Positions 13,101-24,020 of a DNA stretch of 64,000 nucleotides are shown piece after piece (the first letter of the stretch is position 1; every line of letters starts with the position of its first letter). The position numbers were made by a program, and so were the translations under genes. The notes below the pieces were generated by a model. It worked only from the letters and a program-made list of their open reading frames with translations. It searched no databases and was not told the DNA's origin. The stretch is from Mauremys mutica (taxonomy: Eukaryota; Chordata; Testudines; Geoemydidae). The stretch is from positions 56,640,697-56,704,696 of the forward strand of contig NC_059072.1 in assembly GCF_020497125.1 (NCBI RefSeq). Direction: 5' to 3'.

Positions 13101-16100
13101 TTTGTGTTAATATTTCCTTCTTTCCTTTGTAATTTTATCCAGATTTTCTCTTTGATGAGAAGTCATTTATGTAGCCTTTTATTTCTTGCTTTGGGAAAAG
13201 ATAAGCATTTGTTTTCAGAGTTCATATCAATGCCTTTTCATGCATCATACAACACGCCAGAATACAGAAGGACTCAAAGGCTCTCTTTTGTAAACTGAAG
13301 CACATGTGTACCCTCTGAAGCCACATACCCTAGCTGTTCTGGCAATATAAAGCGATAACTGGATTTACAGACACGGGAGATTTGGGGTCAACAGTGACTT
13401 CAAGATTTCTGACTCTGCGAGAAAAGTTAGGGTCTGAAGAATGACAGCAGAAAGAGATGTGACAAACGGGGCATTTTACTTAGAAGACAGGTATGTTTTT
13501 GAAAATATTTTTCAGTGAAGAATGGAACTCAAGATAGGAAGTAGGTAAGTCAGAGAGAGAGTGGAGGGAGATGCAGAGTTGAAAGTCAATTACACAGACA
13601 TAATGGCCAAAGCTGTAAACAAAGTCTGTGATTTTCAAAGGACCTAAGAAAGTGTGGCACCTAACTTTCATTCAGTTTCAATTGCAGCTGGGCTCCCAAC
13701 TTCTGGACACTCCTTTGTAATTCCCAATCAAAGAGAATATGGTAATTCAAAAGAAGAAGAGAGGTGGAGGACAAAAGAAGAACATAGCCTTTAGGAACGT
13801 CTCATATCTTTTCCACTATGTAGATGTAAATAAAGATTCTCCACTCAGGGCCGGCTCCAGACCCCAGCGCGCCAAGCGCGCGCTTGGGGCGGCATTTTGC
13901 CGGGAGGGCGGCAGGCGGCTCCGGCAGACCTCCCGTAGGCATGACTGTGGAGGGTCCGCTAGTCCCGCAGCTCCGGTGGACCTCCCGCAGAAATGCCTGC
14001 GGAGGGTCCACTGGTCCCGCGGCTCCGGTGGAGCATCCGCAGGCATGCCTGCGGGAGGTCCACCAGAGCCGCGGGACCAGCGGACCCTCCGCAGGCACGT
14101 CTGCAAGAGGTCCCCCGGAGCCGCGGGACCGGCGACCACCAGAGCGTGCCCCACGGCGCGCCGCCCTGCTTGGGGCGGCGGAATTCCTAGAGCCGCCCCT
14201 GTCTCCACTGCCCTGCACTTGGGAGATGGTAGCATTTTACACTCACTTGCTAGGTATAAATAATTAAACAGGGTGCAAGGCACAGGAGACTCAGAACCCA
14301 GAACATTTTGAGACACAAAATTCCAGTGCTCTCAAGAAATGTGAAGTGATTTATTGTATTGTCAGTTTATACAAAAGAATGAATCAGCTACTGGCAAAAG
14401 CAGAAATTGTATGAAAAAATATGACTATTAATAATAATTTATGTGACAATAGAATTATTAAAAACTCATTAAATTTAAACTAATTGCTAACACTCACTGT
14501 CTCTACCAGATACTTGTTGAAAATGTAAAGAAAAGAAATGATCTAAAAATGCCTTCAATGCAAAACGTATAATGCCAAATCCTGGGGTCTTTGCCTGGCT
14601 TTTACTCAGTTCTTATTAAGTCAAGCTCCCAGAGCCTGATCCTCCTATCACTTCCACCAGTATAATTCCATTGACTTCAATGGAATTACTACTGATTTAC
14701 ACCAGAAGAACTGAGAGAAACTCAGGCAGTATGCAGCAAAACCCTCACCCCCGAAAACACATGTTCTGAATAACGACAAAAACATTTTAAAATGTGGAAT
14801 TTACCGCTTTGAAGAAAATATCTCTTTGCCTGGTTTACAGGATCATCTGTATCTTCTGGTGTGAAAAACAACTTCACGGCTTTTACCTTTGAAAAACAAC
14901 AAACATGAGGTTACTGTGTTTTAATGTAACTACCTGCTTGATGAAAAAGACAACCATATGTCAGTTCTGTGGTAGGATACTATATAGCATCTCAAAACTC
15001 TGACCATTTCTTAAGCATGATGGCTCAAATTCTCTCCTCTGACAGAAGAAAGTCCTAAAATGTCACAAGTGTGAAATCAAGTGACTACTGTATTCTCCCC
15101 TTGGAAGGGATGGGAACAGCCTTCAAAACCTCCAAAGGGGAAGTTAATGATGCAGGGAGCATTACTTTTCTATAGGTTTCCAAATGAAAATCTTCCATGT
15201 TGCAAGGTGAGCATGCTGCCTAAAGCAGTAGCACACTCTGGTTCTACCTTGTGGCCCACTAAGGCATAACCATACAATGTTCACATGGAGGGGCTTACAC
15301 ACCCTCACACAGAGGGGACAATGATATGCCTAGGCTGTGTCTACATGAGATTAGATCAGAGTCGTCAACCTTTCAGAAGTAGTGGGCCGAGTCTTCATTT
15401 ATTCACTTTAATTTAAGGTTTTGTGTGCCGGTCATACATTTTAACGTTTTTTAGGTTTCTCTCTATAAGTCTATAAATAATATAACTAAACTACTGTTGT
15501 AGGTAAAGTAAACAAGGTTTTCAAAATGTTTAAGAAGCTCCATTTAAAATTAAATTAAAATGCTGATCTTAAGCCGCAGGCCTGCTCAGCCCGCTCCCAG
15601 CCTGGGGTTTCGTTCACCTAGGCCGGCAGCTGGCTGAGCAGGGCCTGCGGCCGGAACCCCAGGTTGGCAGTGGGCTGAGTGGGGCCGGTGCCTGGGACCC
15701 CAGCTGGCAAGAGGCCGGCAGCCAGAACCCCAGACCGGCGGTGGGCTGAGCCGGGCCGGCACCCCAGACCAGCAGCGGGTGGATAGCATCCTGTGGGATC
15801 TAAGGGCTTGATTCTCTTTGCATGCAGGTGTAACTATATTGACTTTTATTAAGTTTCTCAGATTTGTATCAGTGTAAGTGAAGAGAAGAATCAGTCCCTA
15901 TATATCTAGTTCAACAATAACTTCTGATACCATGGACCTCATTCTCTACTGCCTCGTACCTTGTGCAATAATTTACCTGTGCAAACTGTCACACAAGTTA
16001 CATGACAGTGGAGAATCAGGACCTATGTCTCATGAAATATTATCTGAGAAATTAATTCAAATGGGCTTGCAAAGAAGAATTTATGCGGAAAGAAGACTGG

Positions 16101-19100
16101 CTGAGGGATGGTAGCCAAGGGATAATGAGAAGGAACAACATATTGAGAAACGCAGATATATCTACTGTGATCTTAAAGGGTTTGGGGTTTAGATCTGGTC
16201 TTATTTAATATTCTTACAAAATTTTAAGAAAAAAATCTCTCCCAGTGTACTGAGCCCAACAGTCTGAATATTCATAAGTTAAAGAGCACTTCTCACCATG
16301 AACAAACTGTAAAAAGGAGCTTTTGATTTAAATTGTTCTGAGCCTAGTACTAAAAGCAGATGTCTTCATGTAAAATTATATTATATATGACAACTGCAGT
16401 GTGACAGCCCCACGAAACACTGAAAACTACTTTCCACTCTATTTAAAATAAATAATGTTTAAGCTTAATGTTAAAATTGAACATTTTGTTTAAATGTTAA
16501 AACATTCATGACTGTGACACAACATTATTAATACGCGGTGGGAGTTGGTTTTGCAGTCTCCTCCAACAACACTCACACTACTATTGTCGCACATGGAGAT
16601 CACCGTTCAATAGGATGGTAACCTCCAATGCTTGATTCAGACATGCCAACTGTAGCCATGGAAAAGAAGTAGACTAGTCATTTGGATTATGAGGTGAATT
16701 ATACCATTTCTTCGTTCAGCAAAGCCAATCCAATTTGATCTGTCTGAACATTCTGTCCATGCCCAAATCGCTGAGGTCCATAGTAGTTTACAAAACCTTT
16801 TGTCTACAGTCAAAAAGAAATCAACTGGTTAAAACATGAAAATATTAAATATTCATTAAAACAGTAAGGTGCATATTTTTAAAGGTATTCAGATATTGCT
16901 CTGCTTCGTGTTGGGAGGACTAAGTAACTTAGACAGCTAAGTCCCATTTTCAAATGTGACTTAGGCAGTTAGGAGCCAAAGGTTATGTCTACCCTTTGCA
17001 CTTCAACTGCGGGAGCGACTACACTTGTTAATGCCTTTTCTGCGGTGAAACTCAAAAGTTTCACCACAAAAAGAAAGCCACCTTCACGAGAGGCATACAG
17101 CTCTTACTGCTGTTCTTTTTGCGCTGTTGTGAAAGTGAAGACACGTTCTATCTGCCTCCAGAGGATATCCCACAGTTCCAAAAGTGACCACTCTGGCCAG
17201 CATCTCTGCTGCTCTGATGCCAGATAAAGGGACGTTCCCCCCTCTCCCTGTAAGCCCCTGGAAGTTTGAAACTCCCTTTCCCTTTGCTTGTAGCTGTGGT
17301 GGGGAAAGCAGCCAGACAGCAGGGTTTTTTTTAAAAATGCCACAAAAGAAATGCCTCAGCAACTCTGGTTCATACAGATACCCCGTATCTGTCAAATTCG
17401 CCATCTGTTGTCTGTTATTACTCTGGGACCAGAAAGCTGTGGCACAGAATGAACCTACTAACTGTCCTCCCTTTTTGGCAAGTTGCTCTGTTCCTGGTTT
17501 GTTGAGCCACAGAGACTAATCATCAAAGGGCACACAGCTTCTAAATTTTAGAACAAGTGAAATGTTGCCAGAGCTGAGTGGAGATTGCAGGTAAGAGGTA
17601 GCATGAGAACCATCTTGTTCTAAAAAAGCAGCATGATAATTTTGATGAGGCAAAAATATTTCCTTGTTGAAAATGAAATCATGGCCTCTCTTTTTACCTT
17701 AACATTCTCAAATGCTTCAGATATTCTCTCTTTCAGATCTGCAGAAGAGTCATTGCTCTGATGTTTTAGATCTCTCACAATTATATCAAAGTGGTTCCCC
17801 TTCAGCTGACCGAGTCTAAGGTGTTGGCACACTGAATGGATATTATACACTTTCATTCCTTTTCTTTCAATTGTGCTTCCAATTTCTTTCAACCTACACA
17901 AATGATAAATTGGGAGTTTATGAAGAACTGTTGATAAGATTTTCCAACTGGAAAAAGAAAAGTTTCCTTCACAAATGCTTTGTTTGCCTCAGCACGAATT
18001 ACGTGTAAAACTGATTTAAAAATACTTGTCATTCAAAGGTTTTCCCTTTGTCTTACTTGAAATAAGTCACAGTCGTGCTTACTGACTGAGCATTTAAAAT
18101 AATGTGTGATCTTTAAATTAACCCCTTATCAAATGATGCTTAGAAGCTAATATAATTAGTTTAATGGAAGGTTTTAACAGTCTATAAGTGAAAAATTATC
18201 AGATGGATTTAATGTTATATAGGGGTTTTCAAATTGTTCATAATATGGACCATGTTTTAATAAAGAGATTGTCTGATGGAAAAGCCATAACCTCCCTCTC
18301 CCCCACTATTACTAAAATTAAGTAGTTTCTTTAATCCAGTTTAGTAGCTGGAAACAAGGAGAAGGAGCCAACATCATGTGACCAAACAAAACTCTGCAGA
18401 CCATCAGTAAATGCTCCCTGGTGGTCAACAGATCACAGTCTGAGAACTACTGCTCTTATTACAGAAAAAGGTACAAGAAACAAAGAAAAAAGAAAAAGTT
18501 CACAAATGTGTTGCAGATAGACGATTTCTCCTTATACATTTTAAATTTATAATCTTATTGTACTTCGCATTTTGGAAATATGGAGGTAAGTAAGAAACAA
18601 TTTGCCAAAATTAGGACAAAAGTAAATTCTAAATAATATACAAATAGCACTATTAAATAATGTTTTCCTTTGTTTGGTTTTGTCACACTCTCTAGGTAAA
18701 TGATATGAGTGAGCATCTTCAGTTCTGTTAGCTCTATAGTAAATGTATCGAAGATCAAGCCCTTAATAATCTATCTCCCATATTTACCTTTTTGCAGTCA
18801 ATTTTCTTGTGGTCTTAGTCCTGAGCCATAAGGAAATTGGTTTTGCAATAAGGGAAGTTTAAATACAGGTTATTAAAGGCCTACCAACTGCAGTATTTAT
18901 CTGTCGTAAAATTCTGCTCCAATTGGTCTTAAAACTAACAATAAACTAGCAAAATTTTGCATTGATATTTAAATCTATAAGCACATATGCATAAACAGTA
19001 CCAACTTGCCATCTCTGGAAAAAATCTACATTTACCAATATACTAAAGTAGATTATAAAAATGTTACTCAAAATTCAGTTTCAATCTTGCCGCTCTTATA

Positions 19101-22100
19101 CACACACAACTTCTCTTGACTTGAACGAGTGTAAAAACTGAAAGAGTAAGAGGCTATATAAAGGCCAAATATTTGAACTGTCAGTTGTGTTTCCAATTAC
19201 AAACATGTGCATGCATACCCAAGGAGAGAATCAATACTCTAATAGGTAATAAAGGTAATATACCAATCTCCTAGAACTGGAAGAAATCTTGAAAGGTTAT
19301 TGAGTCCAGCCCCCTGCCTTCATTAGCAGGACCAATTTTTGCCCCAGATCCCTAAGTGGCCCCCTCAAGGATTGAACTCACAACCCTGGGTTTAGCAGGC
19401 CTATGCTCAAACCACTGAGCTATCCCTCCCCCCTATCCATCTGAGCTATCCCTCCATCCCTCTGAGTTTGCTTTTATAAGGCTGACCAGAAGAGAGTAAT
19501 TGTGTTTTAGAGACTGCTATAGTACAGCCTTTATTCTTGATGAAAAACAGATTTTAAGGAATCAGAACAATGAGAATGAGAAATAAAAAGTACGGTCAAC
19601 CTTGAGAATGCTTTCTAAGATATTCAACTTACTCCATTTTGGTGAATGTCCAATGAAGGCTATAAACACAAATCAACCAAATGTGTTTTTAAATATTTCT
19701 GAAGTATCAAATTAATATTTGGAATACAAGGATGATCATTTTCAATTGAGCTGCAATTAAAAATTAGCTAATATTTGAATTAATGATGACTTAGATGACG
19801 ATCCTACATAAGCTTATTACCGAGTGCAATGTTTACTGCTGAAGTCCCACCGGCACTACTTATGATAGTAAGCAGCACATTTTGTAGTAATTATTTGCAG
19901 GATCGAACTAAGACCACAAAGAAAGGATGTTCTGGTGGTACCAAAGGAAAAAGGACCATACATTTCCCAATCCCTGGTGTTCCCAGTATTTATTCAGCAA
20001 CTAGCTCCTGAAGTTTAAGTTTCCCAGAAAGTTTCAAGATAGATGTATCATTAAAGTGACATTTTAATTTCAGATTTCTGTTATTAGGGAAGGTCAAGCT
20101 ACACAAAAGACCAATCTTGTTTTCTCTCTTTTAAAGGTAAAATATTTCTTTCTTTAAAAAAAGAAAAACAAGGTTCCTCTTTGGCTTCCCCTTTCTTTAC
20201 TTGTGACAGAAGAAGATTTTATGACACCACAGAGGAATCTGAATGCAGTAGTCACAACACTGTAAATAGCAAAATCCCATTGCAGTGGGTTCTGCTCATC
20301 AAAGAGCAAAAAGGGCTAGAAGGGAAAACCTGTCATTCTCCTCCCTAATAGGCTCTCTTACCTCATCATATTAAACTCAGGGCCAGATGTGAAGGGAGAC
20401 TGTTGGAGTAAGAATCATGGTTCCGCTCTTATGAGCTCTCTCCTATTCTATGGTTGTTAAGGTTTAGCAGAACTTGCCTGATATAGCTTGATGTGCTAAA
20501 TCTCACCAGTTAGAGTGCTGCTCACTCCCTATACTATGTCAAGATCATTGACTCTCTGCTGAGGGTGATGGAGAGGAGCCACTACCTAACTTGTCTCCGT
20601 TAGCAGGGTCATAGACAACTTGTTTTATCTGGGAGGGTGGGGAGCGGGGAGGCTAGAGTTAATAATAATAAAATCGCTATTGAATTGTGCTTTAATAAGT
20701 AGTTTTGTACTACAACAAAAATTTGTCCACTTTTAATAATGTGAGATACTGAGTTTGGAACAGAAGCTCATTTATCTCCTTTATTTATTAATGCAATCCC
20801 TAAATTTCTGGGGGACTAAAGCTACCTCAAGCCTTCCATTGTCTATGCCCACACTCATGGGAAAGTACCTGCTGTTTCAGAGACAACATAATACTGGAGA
20901 GACCCTTACAGGGAAAAACTATCACTATTGTTGTGTTGTGGGGCATCTACCCACATGCCTTCCCCTCTCCTGATCCAACAAGTGCTGATGTGTCATTCAT
21001 ACTCTCTGAGGAGAAAGGGCTGTACGACACAGTCACCTTTTTGGGTGACATGCAGCTTCTACTCTTCATTCCCCAAGGTTGCAAGGGGTGGCACATGAGT
21101 GAGCATGGCTCTTTTCTCCATGCTGGGTTACAGTAGCAGTTCCTTTTCTTCACTTTACTTAGAGAGGGACTAAGAGTTTGGGATAGAGGGGGTTGATGGC
21201 AAGCCGCACCCGCTCCATCCACATATTTACAACAGGCAAGTACTGTGCTGTCCTGAAAGACAATGCTAGGAAGTAGAGGAGAGAGCAACTTGACCTGGTT
21301 CTCCTGTGCTGGGTGATGGCATGTCCCTAGGGAAGACACCCCTTTGTGCCCCAGGCAATTTCTTCTGATGACACAAGAAGTAGATTTTGATATTCTGTGT
21401 CCCCCAGATGCTGCACCCTGATTAGTTCACTAGACCATTAGAAAGGACAGGGACAGCTCTCTGCAACAAGCAAGAATAATATATACTTTTTTTCCCTTAA
21501 AGTCCAAGGCTAATCCAGAGTCAAACCTGATATTCTCTAGTAACAAACGCATTAAGTCACAAAATAACTGCTCTAAGCAGACTCAAACATAGGTGGAGAT
21601 GACTCAATATAATAAGATTGGTATTAAAAGGTGCTTTCACATTTATTAACCTATTCCAATGATGAAATTGCTCTATGTGAGGAACCAAGTTTTTAGTACC
21701 TCTCAGGAGTCACTTTTTTCACAACCATAGCTTGGTAGGTGATGGCCTTTTTGTCTTTGATGCCTGTGTAACTGAAGTCTGAAGGAAGAACACCAAGTTC
21801 AGAAGACAAATAGCTAATTGCTTCTAGTGTTTCCAGATTTTCTTTTCGAAGGGTAAAACCTGCAACGAACATCTCAAAATTGTTAGAAATCCACCATTCC
21901 AAATTATATTGGGAACTCTGTCATCACTAATGGGCTAGCAGCTATTCTTTAACATTAGAACGGGATAGGATTTGGTAAGAACACAGAATCAATTGTTCTC
22001 AAAACAAAACTATTGGTAGAGGAAAAAAATGTGTTGTATTGAAGAGAAAGATGACAACTGATGTTCAAACTACAGCTACTAGAAACCATAGACAGCCATA

Positions 22101-23586
22101 AAAGCAACAGAATTTTCAGTGCTCAGAAGATGCAAATCTCTTCATCTTCATATAAAAACAATCAAACAAAGCAATTTTTTTAAAAAGCCATACTGAATGT
22201 TTCTAAGACGGTCTGTGGATTTAATGTTGGGCCTACAAACCACTCTTCTAACAGGAACATCATTCTGCATATCAAAAAATAATGGTTTTAAAAAATGAAA
22301 TCAGAAATCAAATCTAGTCTTATTATAAAACTGTGAGCAATAACCTTTCCAATTAATGGTAGACCTTTAACATCTAAAAGCTTAGGAACACCTAACAGAA
22401 CATCCAGAATTCTTCAAGTTATTTTAAAATGAGAAACTATAATGCATGAAATTTACACAGGGAGAGGTTGCACTGAGGGTATTTCAGCCATTTCCACTGC
22501 ATTATTTATTTAATTCACTGTGGTAACTGGATTCATCTCTCACACCAATTTTACAGTAATTTAACTCCACTGACCTCAGTAGAATTATTCCTGATTTATG
22601 CCTGTGTAAATGAGAAGAGACTCAGATTCTCTGTACACCCTTAAAAAACAATTATTATAAAACAATTAACCAAGGAAACTATAAAACATTATTAAATATT
22701 TACCTGTATAAACATCTTGTTTTTCCTGGCAATCAGCAGCCGGCCTTTTCCTGGACCAACTCTTCTCCCGCAACCTTACTATTATTGCTACATTTTGCTG
22801 ACCATTAAAGTCTGTCACAGAAAAAGACTTTGTTTCTACAAGTTTTCCAAACTTCTGACTGACAAAATGGTGGACTGCCTTTCTGTGCTCCTTATTCTCA
22901 TCAGGCTTAAAAGAAAATTTAGAGTTTTCCAGTTTTGCATCTAAAAATTTTAAAAAATCAAATGCTTCCTCCTCAGACACTAGTTGACAGAGCTGTTTGT
23001 AATCAGTGTTTGCTTTGACAATAATTTCATTATTCTTTGTAACAGTCATTAAGAAAGGAAATTTCTGTCTAATGCCGCTGTGTAAATCAGCTCGATTCCT
23101 CTTGTCAAGGACTGGCCCCAGTGAGAATTCAGCGGGATGAGCAGCTGGATCATGTTCTGAGTCCCACCTATCTTTTATGTTACAAGCAAACTGATTCAAC
23201 AGTTCATTCACAGACTCGTCTAACAAGGAGTCCAATGTACCTGCCTCATGGCGCCCACCTTCAGGTGCAGCTCCAGCCATGTGCTCTGTGCTGCCTTTGG
23301 CTGGCAACAGGCCATCTTCTGGAGCATGACTGGGGCTGTCGAATGGGCCTAGCACCTCTTCTCTGTGCAGTTCCGGAGGCTCTGGCCAGGGCCTGCGGGG
23401 GCTCTGTGGGCAGCAGCTGTTTGGGGCTGCAGGCGTGTCACCGAATGCACGAAGAGTCTCGGCTGTGCTCTCGCTAAGCAGCCGCCCGAAGGTATCAATT
23501 TCTGTCACGATAAAGTCACTGGCAGAGGTTTTTAAGCTACCCTGGAAGCCGGTGTGATTGCTCCGCATGCTCAGTACACCCGGCAT
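9857..23586 (-). CDS. PUS7L: PUS7L, pseudouridine synthase 7-like (gene span from start codon to stop)
   Basis: The protein is a TruD-family tRNA/mRNA pseudouridine synthase homologue. Eight coding exons join in frame to 694 codons plus stop (human about 701): 23586-22704, 21859-21700, 17893-17698, 16803-16705, 14886-14805, 12249-11969, 10926-10873 and 10186-9857. All introns are GT-AG and phases agree at every junction. Visible TruD hallmarks are GIKDKKAIT (about residues 327-335, catalytic Asp near 330), LRLGQLKGNHFD, NYYGPQRFG and the C-terminal HxxNKVGQWYH-like region. The N-terminal 290 residues are the poorly conserved extension typical of PUS7L. I chose ATG at 23586 because the upstream in-frame ATG at 23640 lies before a good acceptor (tract CTCTCTCTCACAG, exon from 23615), which would link a non-coding first exon. 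IRAK4 lies head to head. Catalytic activity is inferred from the family, not shown. Confidence 0.96.
10873..10926 (-). CDS. PUS7L: PUS7L coding exon 7 (54-base microexon)
   Basis: The 18 codons VHVVTAPEESASKYAIHQ lie between acceptor TATACCAG and donor CAA|GTAAGT, in phase 0 at both ends. It matches the human TEEEG...YAIHQ segment. Confidence 0.92.
11969..12249 (-). CDS. PUS7L: PUS7L coding exon 6
   Basis: This 281-base exon begins after TATTTCAG and encodes DDAKGTLAMLPEFKVRER through SSLNDR, including PHSMRIFYIHAY and SKIWNEA. Two overlapping GTGAGT donors stand here (11968 and 11964); only the first keeps frame with exon 7. Confidence 0.93.
12536..12738. mobile_element. Non-autonomous hAT-like MITE, copy 3 (PUS7L intron 5)
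   Basis: It begins CAGGGCCAGCTCC and ends GGAGCCGGCCCTG. Perfect 8-bp direct repeats CTTCAGTC flank it (12528-12535 and 12739-12746). At 203 bp it is the shortest complete copy of the family here. Confidence 0.92.
13846..14201. mobile_element. Non-autonomous hAT-like MITE, copy 4, with giant GC-rich palindrome
   Basis: It starts CAGGGCCGGCTCC and ends AGAGCCGCCCCTG, flanked by perfect 8-bp repeats TCTCCACT (13838-13845 and 14202-14209). Inside, units of about 50 bp ('ggaggtcc...ccgcggctccgg') are repeated in tandem and then inverted around GCAGGCATGCCTGC near 14046, so either strand can fold into a long hairpin. The apparent 130-170-codon frames on both strands come from this repeat. Confidence 0.92.
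14805..14886 (-). CDS. PUS7L: PUS7L coding exon 5
   Basis: This 82-base exon encodes VKAVKLFFTPEDTDDPVN through YFLQS. The acceptor is TTCAAAG and the donor GCG|GTAAAT. The split codon joins to Asp of exon 6. Confidence 0.93.
15357..15790 (+). mobile_element. hAT-like element, truncated or diverged copy
   Basis: The left half (CAGAGTCGTCAACC, then 'cttcatttattcac', 'attttaacg', 'gtaaagtaaacaaggtttt') is the same family as the complete copy at 43846-44139. The right part is a GC-rich run of about 60-bp units ('gggctgagc', 'aaccccag') from 15575. No matching right end or duplication is visible, so that boundary is a guess. Confidence 0.6.
16705..16803 (-). CDS. PUS7L: PUS7L coding exon 4
   Basis: This 99-base exon was found by reading for the missing TruD block. 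It encodes TKGFVNYYGPQRFGHG through ALLNEEM. The acceptor is GACTGTAG and the donor ATG|GTATAA. Phase 0 at both ends fits its neighbours. Confidence 0.93.
16980..17310 (+). mobile_element. Harbinger-like fragment (left part)
   Basis: It begins with 'ggttatgtctaccctttgca', close to the 'ggtatgtctac' ends of the Harbinger elements at 53460 and 60979. It continues with 'atcccacagttcc' and 'gaccactctgg', blocks typical of the internal flank of such elements. No right end was identified. It lies in PUS7L intron 3. Confidence 0.45.
17698..17893 (-). CDS. PUS7L: PUS7L coding exon 3
   Basis: This 196-base exon starts after TGTGTAG and ends at AAG|GTAAAA. It encodes RLKEIGSTIERKG through AFENVK and includes LRLGQLKGNHFDI, conserved in the PUS7/TruD family. 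Confidence 0.94.
18220..18452. mobile_element. hAT-like MITE with 'gttctcaaa' ends
   Basis: The left end 'taggggttttcaaattgttc' and the inverted right end 'cagtagttctcagactgtga' match each other. The flanks atgttata and ctcttatt could be an eroded 8-bp duplication (5 of 8 match). It has no coding capacity. Confidence 0.62.
19261..19433 (-). mobile_element. tRNA-derived SINE (turtle Pol III type)
   Basis: Read on the minus strand, the 5' part is tRNA-like. An A box, TAGCTCAGTGGTTTGAGCA (19422-19404), is followed by a B box, GGTTGTGAGTTCAATCC (19385-19369). The 3' part ('gggggctggactcaataacc', 'ttcttccagttctaggag') resembles CR1-type LINE 3' ends. This architecture is known for Pol III SINEs of cryptodiran turtles. 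It lies in PUS7L intron 2. Confidence 0.82.
21700..21859 (-). CDS. PUS7L: PUS7L coding exon 2 (catalytic motif)
   Basis: This 160-base exon is bounded by GCAG| and |GTACT. It encodes the stretch from GFTLRKENLE to VTPER and contains GIKDKKAITYQ, the TruD motif with the catalytic aspartate. Confidence 0.95.
22704..23586 (-). CDS. PUS7L: PUS7L coding exon 1
   Basis: It encodes residues 1-294 plus one base and ends at donor CAG|GTAAAT. It carries the divergent N-terminal region, then conserved blocks such as RQKFPFL, LVSEEEAFDF and HRKAVHHFVSQKFG. The upstream acceptor probably places the exon's 5' end at 23615. A second in-frame ATG lies six codons downstream and could also be used. Confidence 0.93.
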
Positions 23587-23753
23587 GGTGCCAGCCCTGC
23601 CCTGAGGCCACACACCTGTGAGAGAGAGTGCACCAGTCATCGCACGGCAGCCAGGGGACCCCCACTTTTCCCAGGGGTCATTGAAGATTACCAGCTACTA
23701 GCGGGGCGTCCTGAAACAAAACATTAACACAAGGGGTACCGCTTCCCATCACG

Positions 23754-24020
23754 TGGGGGCAGCAGTCAGCAACCCTGGCTCCATCCTCTGCCCTGTGAGT
23801 GAGGGGTAGCAGGAATCAACAAAACCACTCCTCCTCCAGCCCCGTGCACGTGAGGGCAGGAGCCAATGAACCTGCCCCCAACCTCTGCGGGCAGGAGACA
23901 GCAAAACTGCCCCCAACCCCTGCCCTCTGTGGACAGGAGCCAGTGAACCCACCCCCTGGCACTGTGTACATGGGGGGCAGGAGTCAGAGAACCTGGCCCC
24001 ACCCTTGCCCTGTGTGGGGG
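23754..24020. repeat. GC-rich minisatellite-like tandem repeat
   Basis: About six degenerate units of roughly 40-52 bp follow one another, each carrying 'ggcaggagtcagcaaacc' then 'gcccccaacccctgccct'-like blocks. It starts about 140 bases upstream of the first PUS7L coding exon. The 80-100-codon frames on both strands here are products of the repeat. Confidence 0.72.

Noticed and set aside
13739..14316. Several overlapping open frames of 65-174 codons on both strands
   Set aside because: They come from a GC-rich inverted tandem repeat inside a MITE; composition is Arg/Pro/Ala-rich in every frame and none has a domain.
19404..19433. Possible tRNA gene on the minus strand
   Set aside because: A and B boxes are present, but the remainder does not complete a tRNA cloverleaf and continues into a LINE-like tail, so it is a SINE.
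22717..23477. Plus-strand frames opposite PUS7L exon 1
   Set aside because: They are antisense shadows of a long real coding exon.
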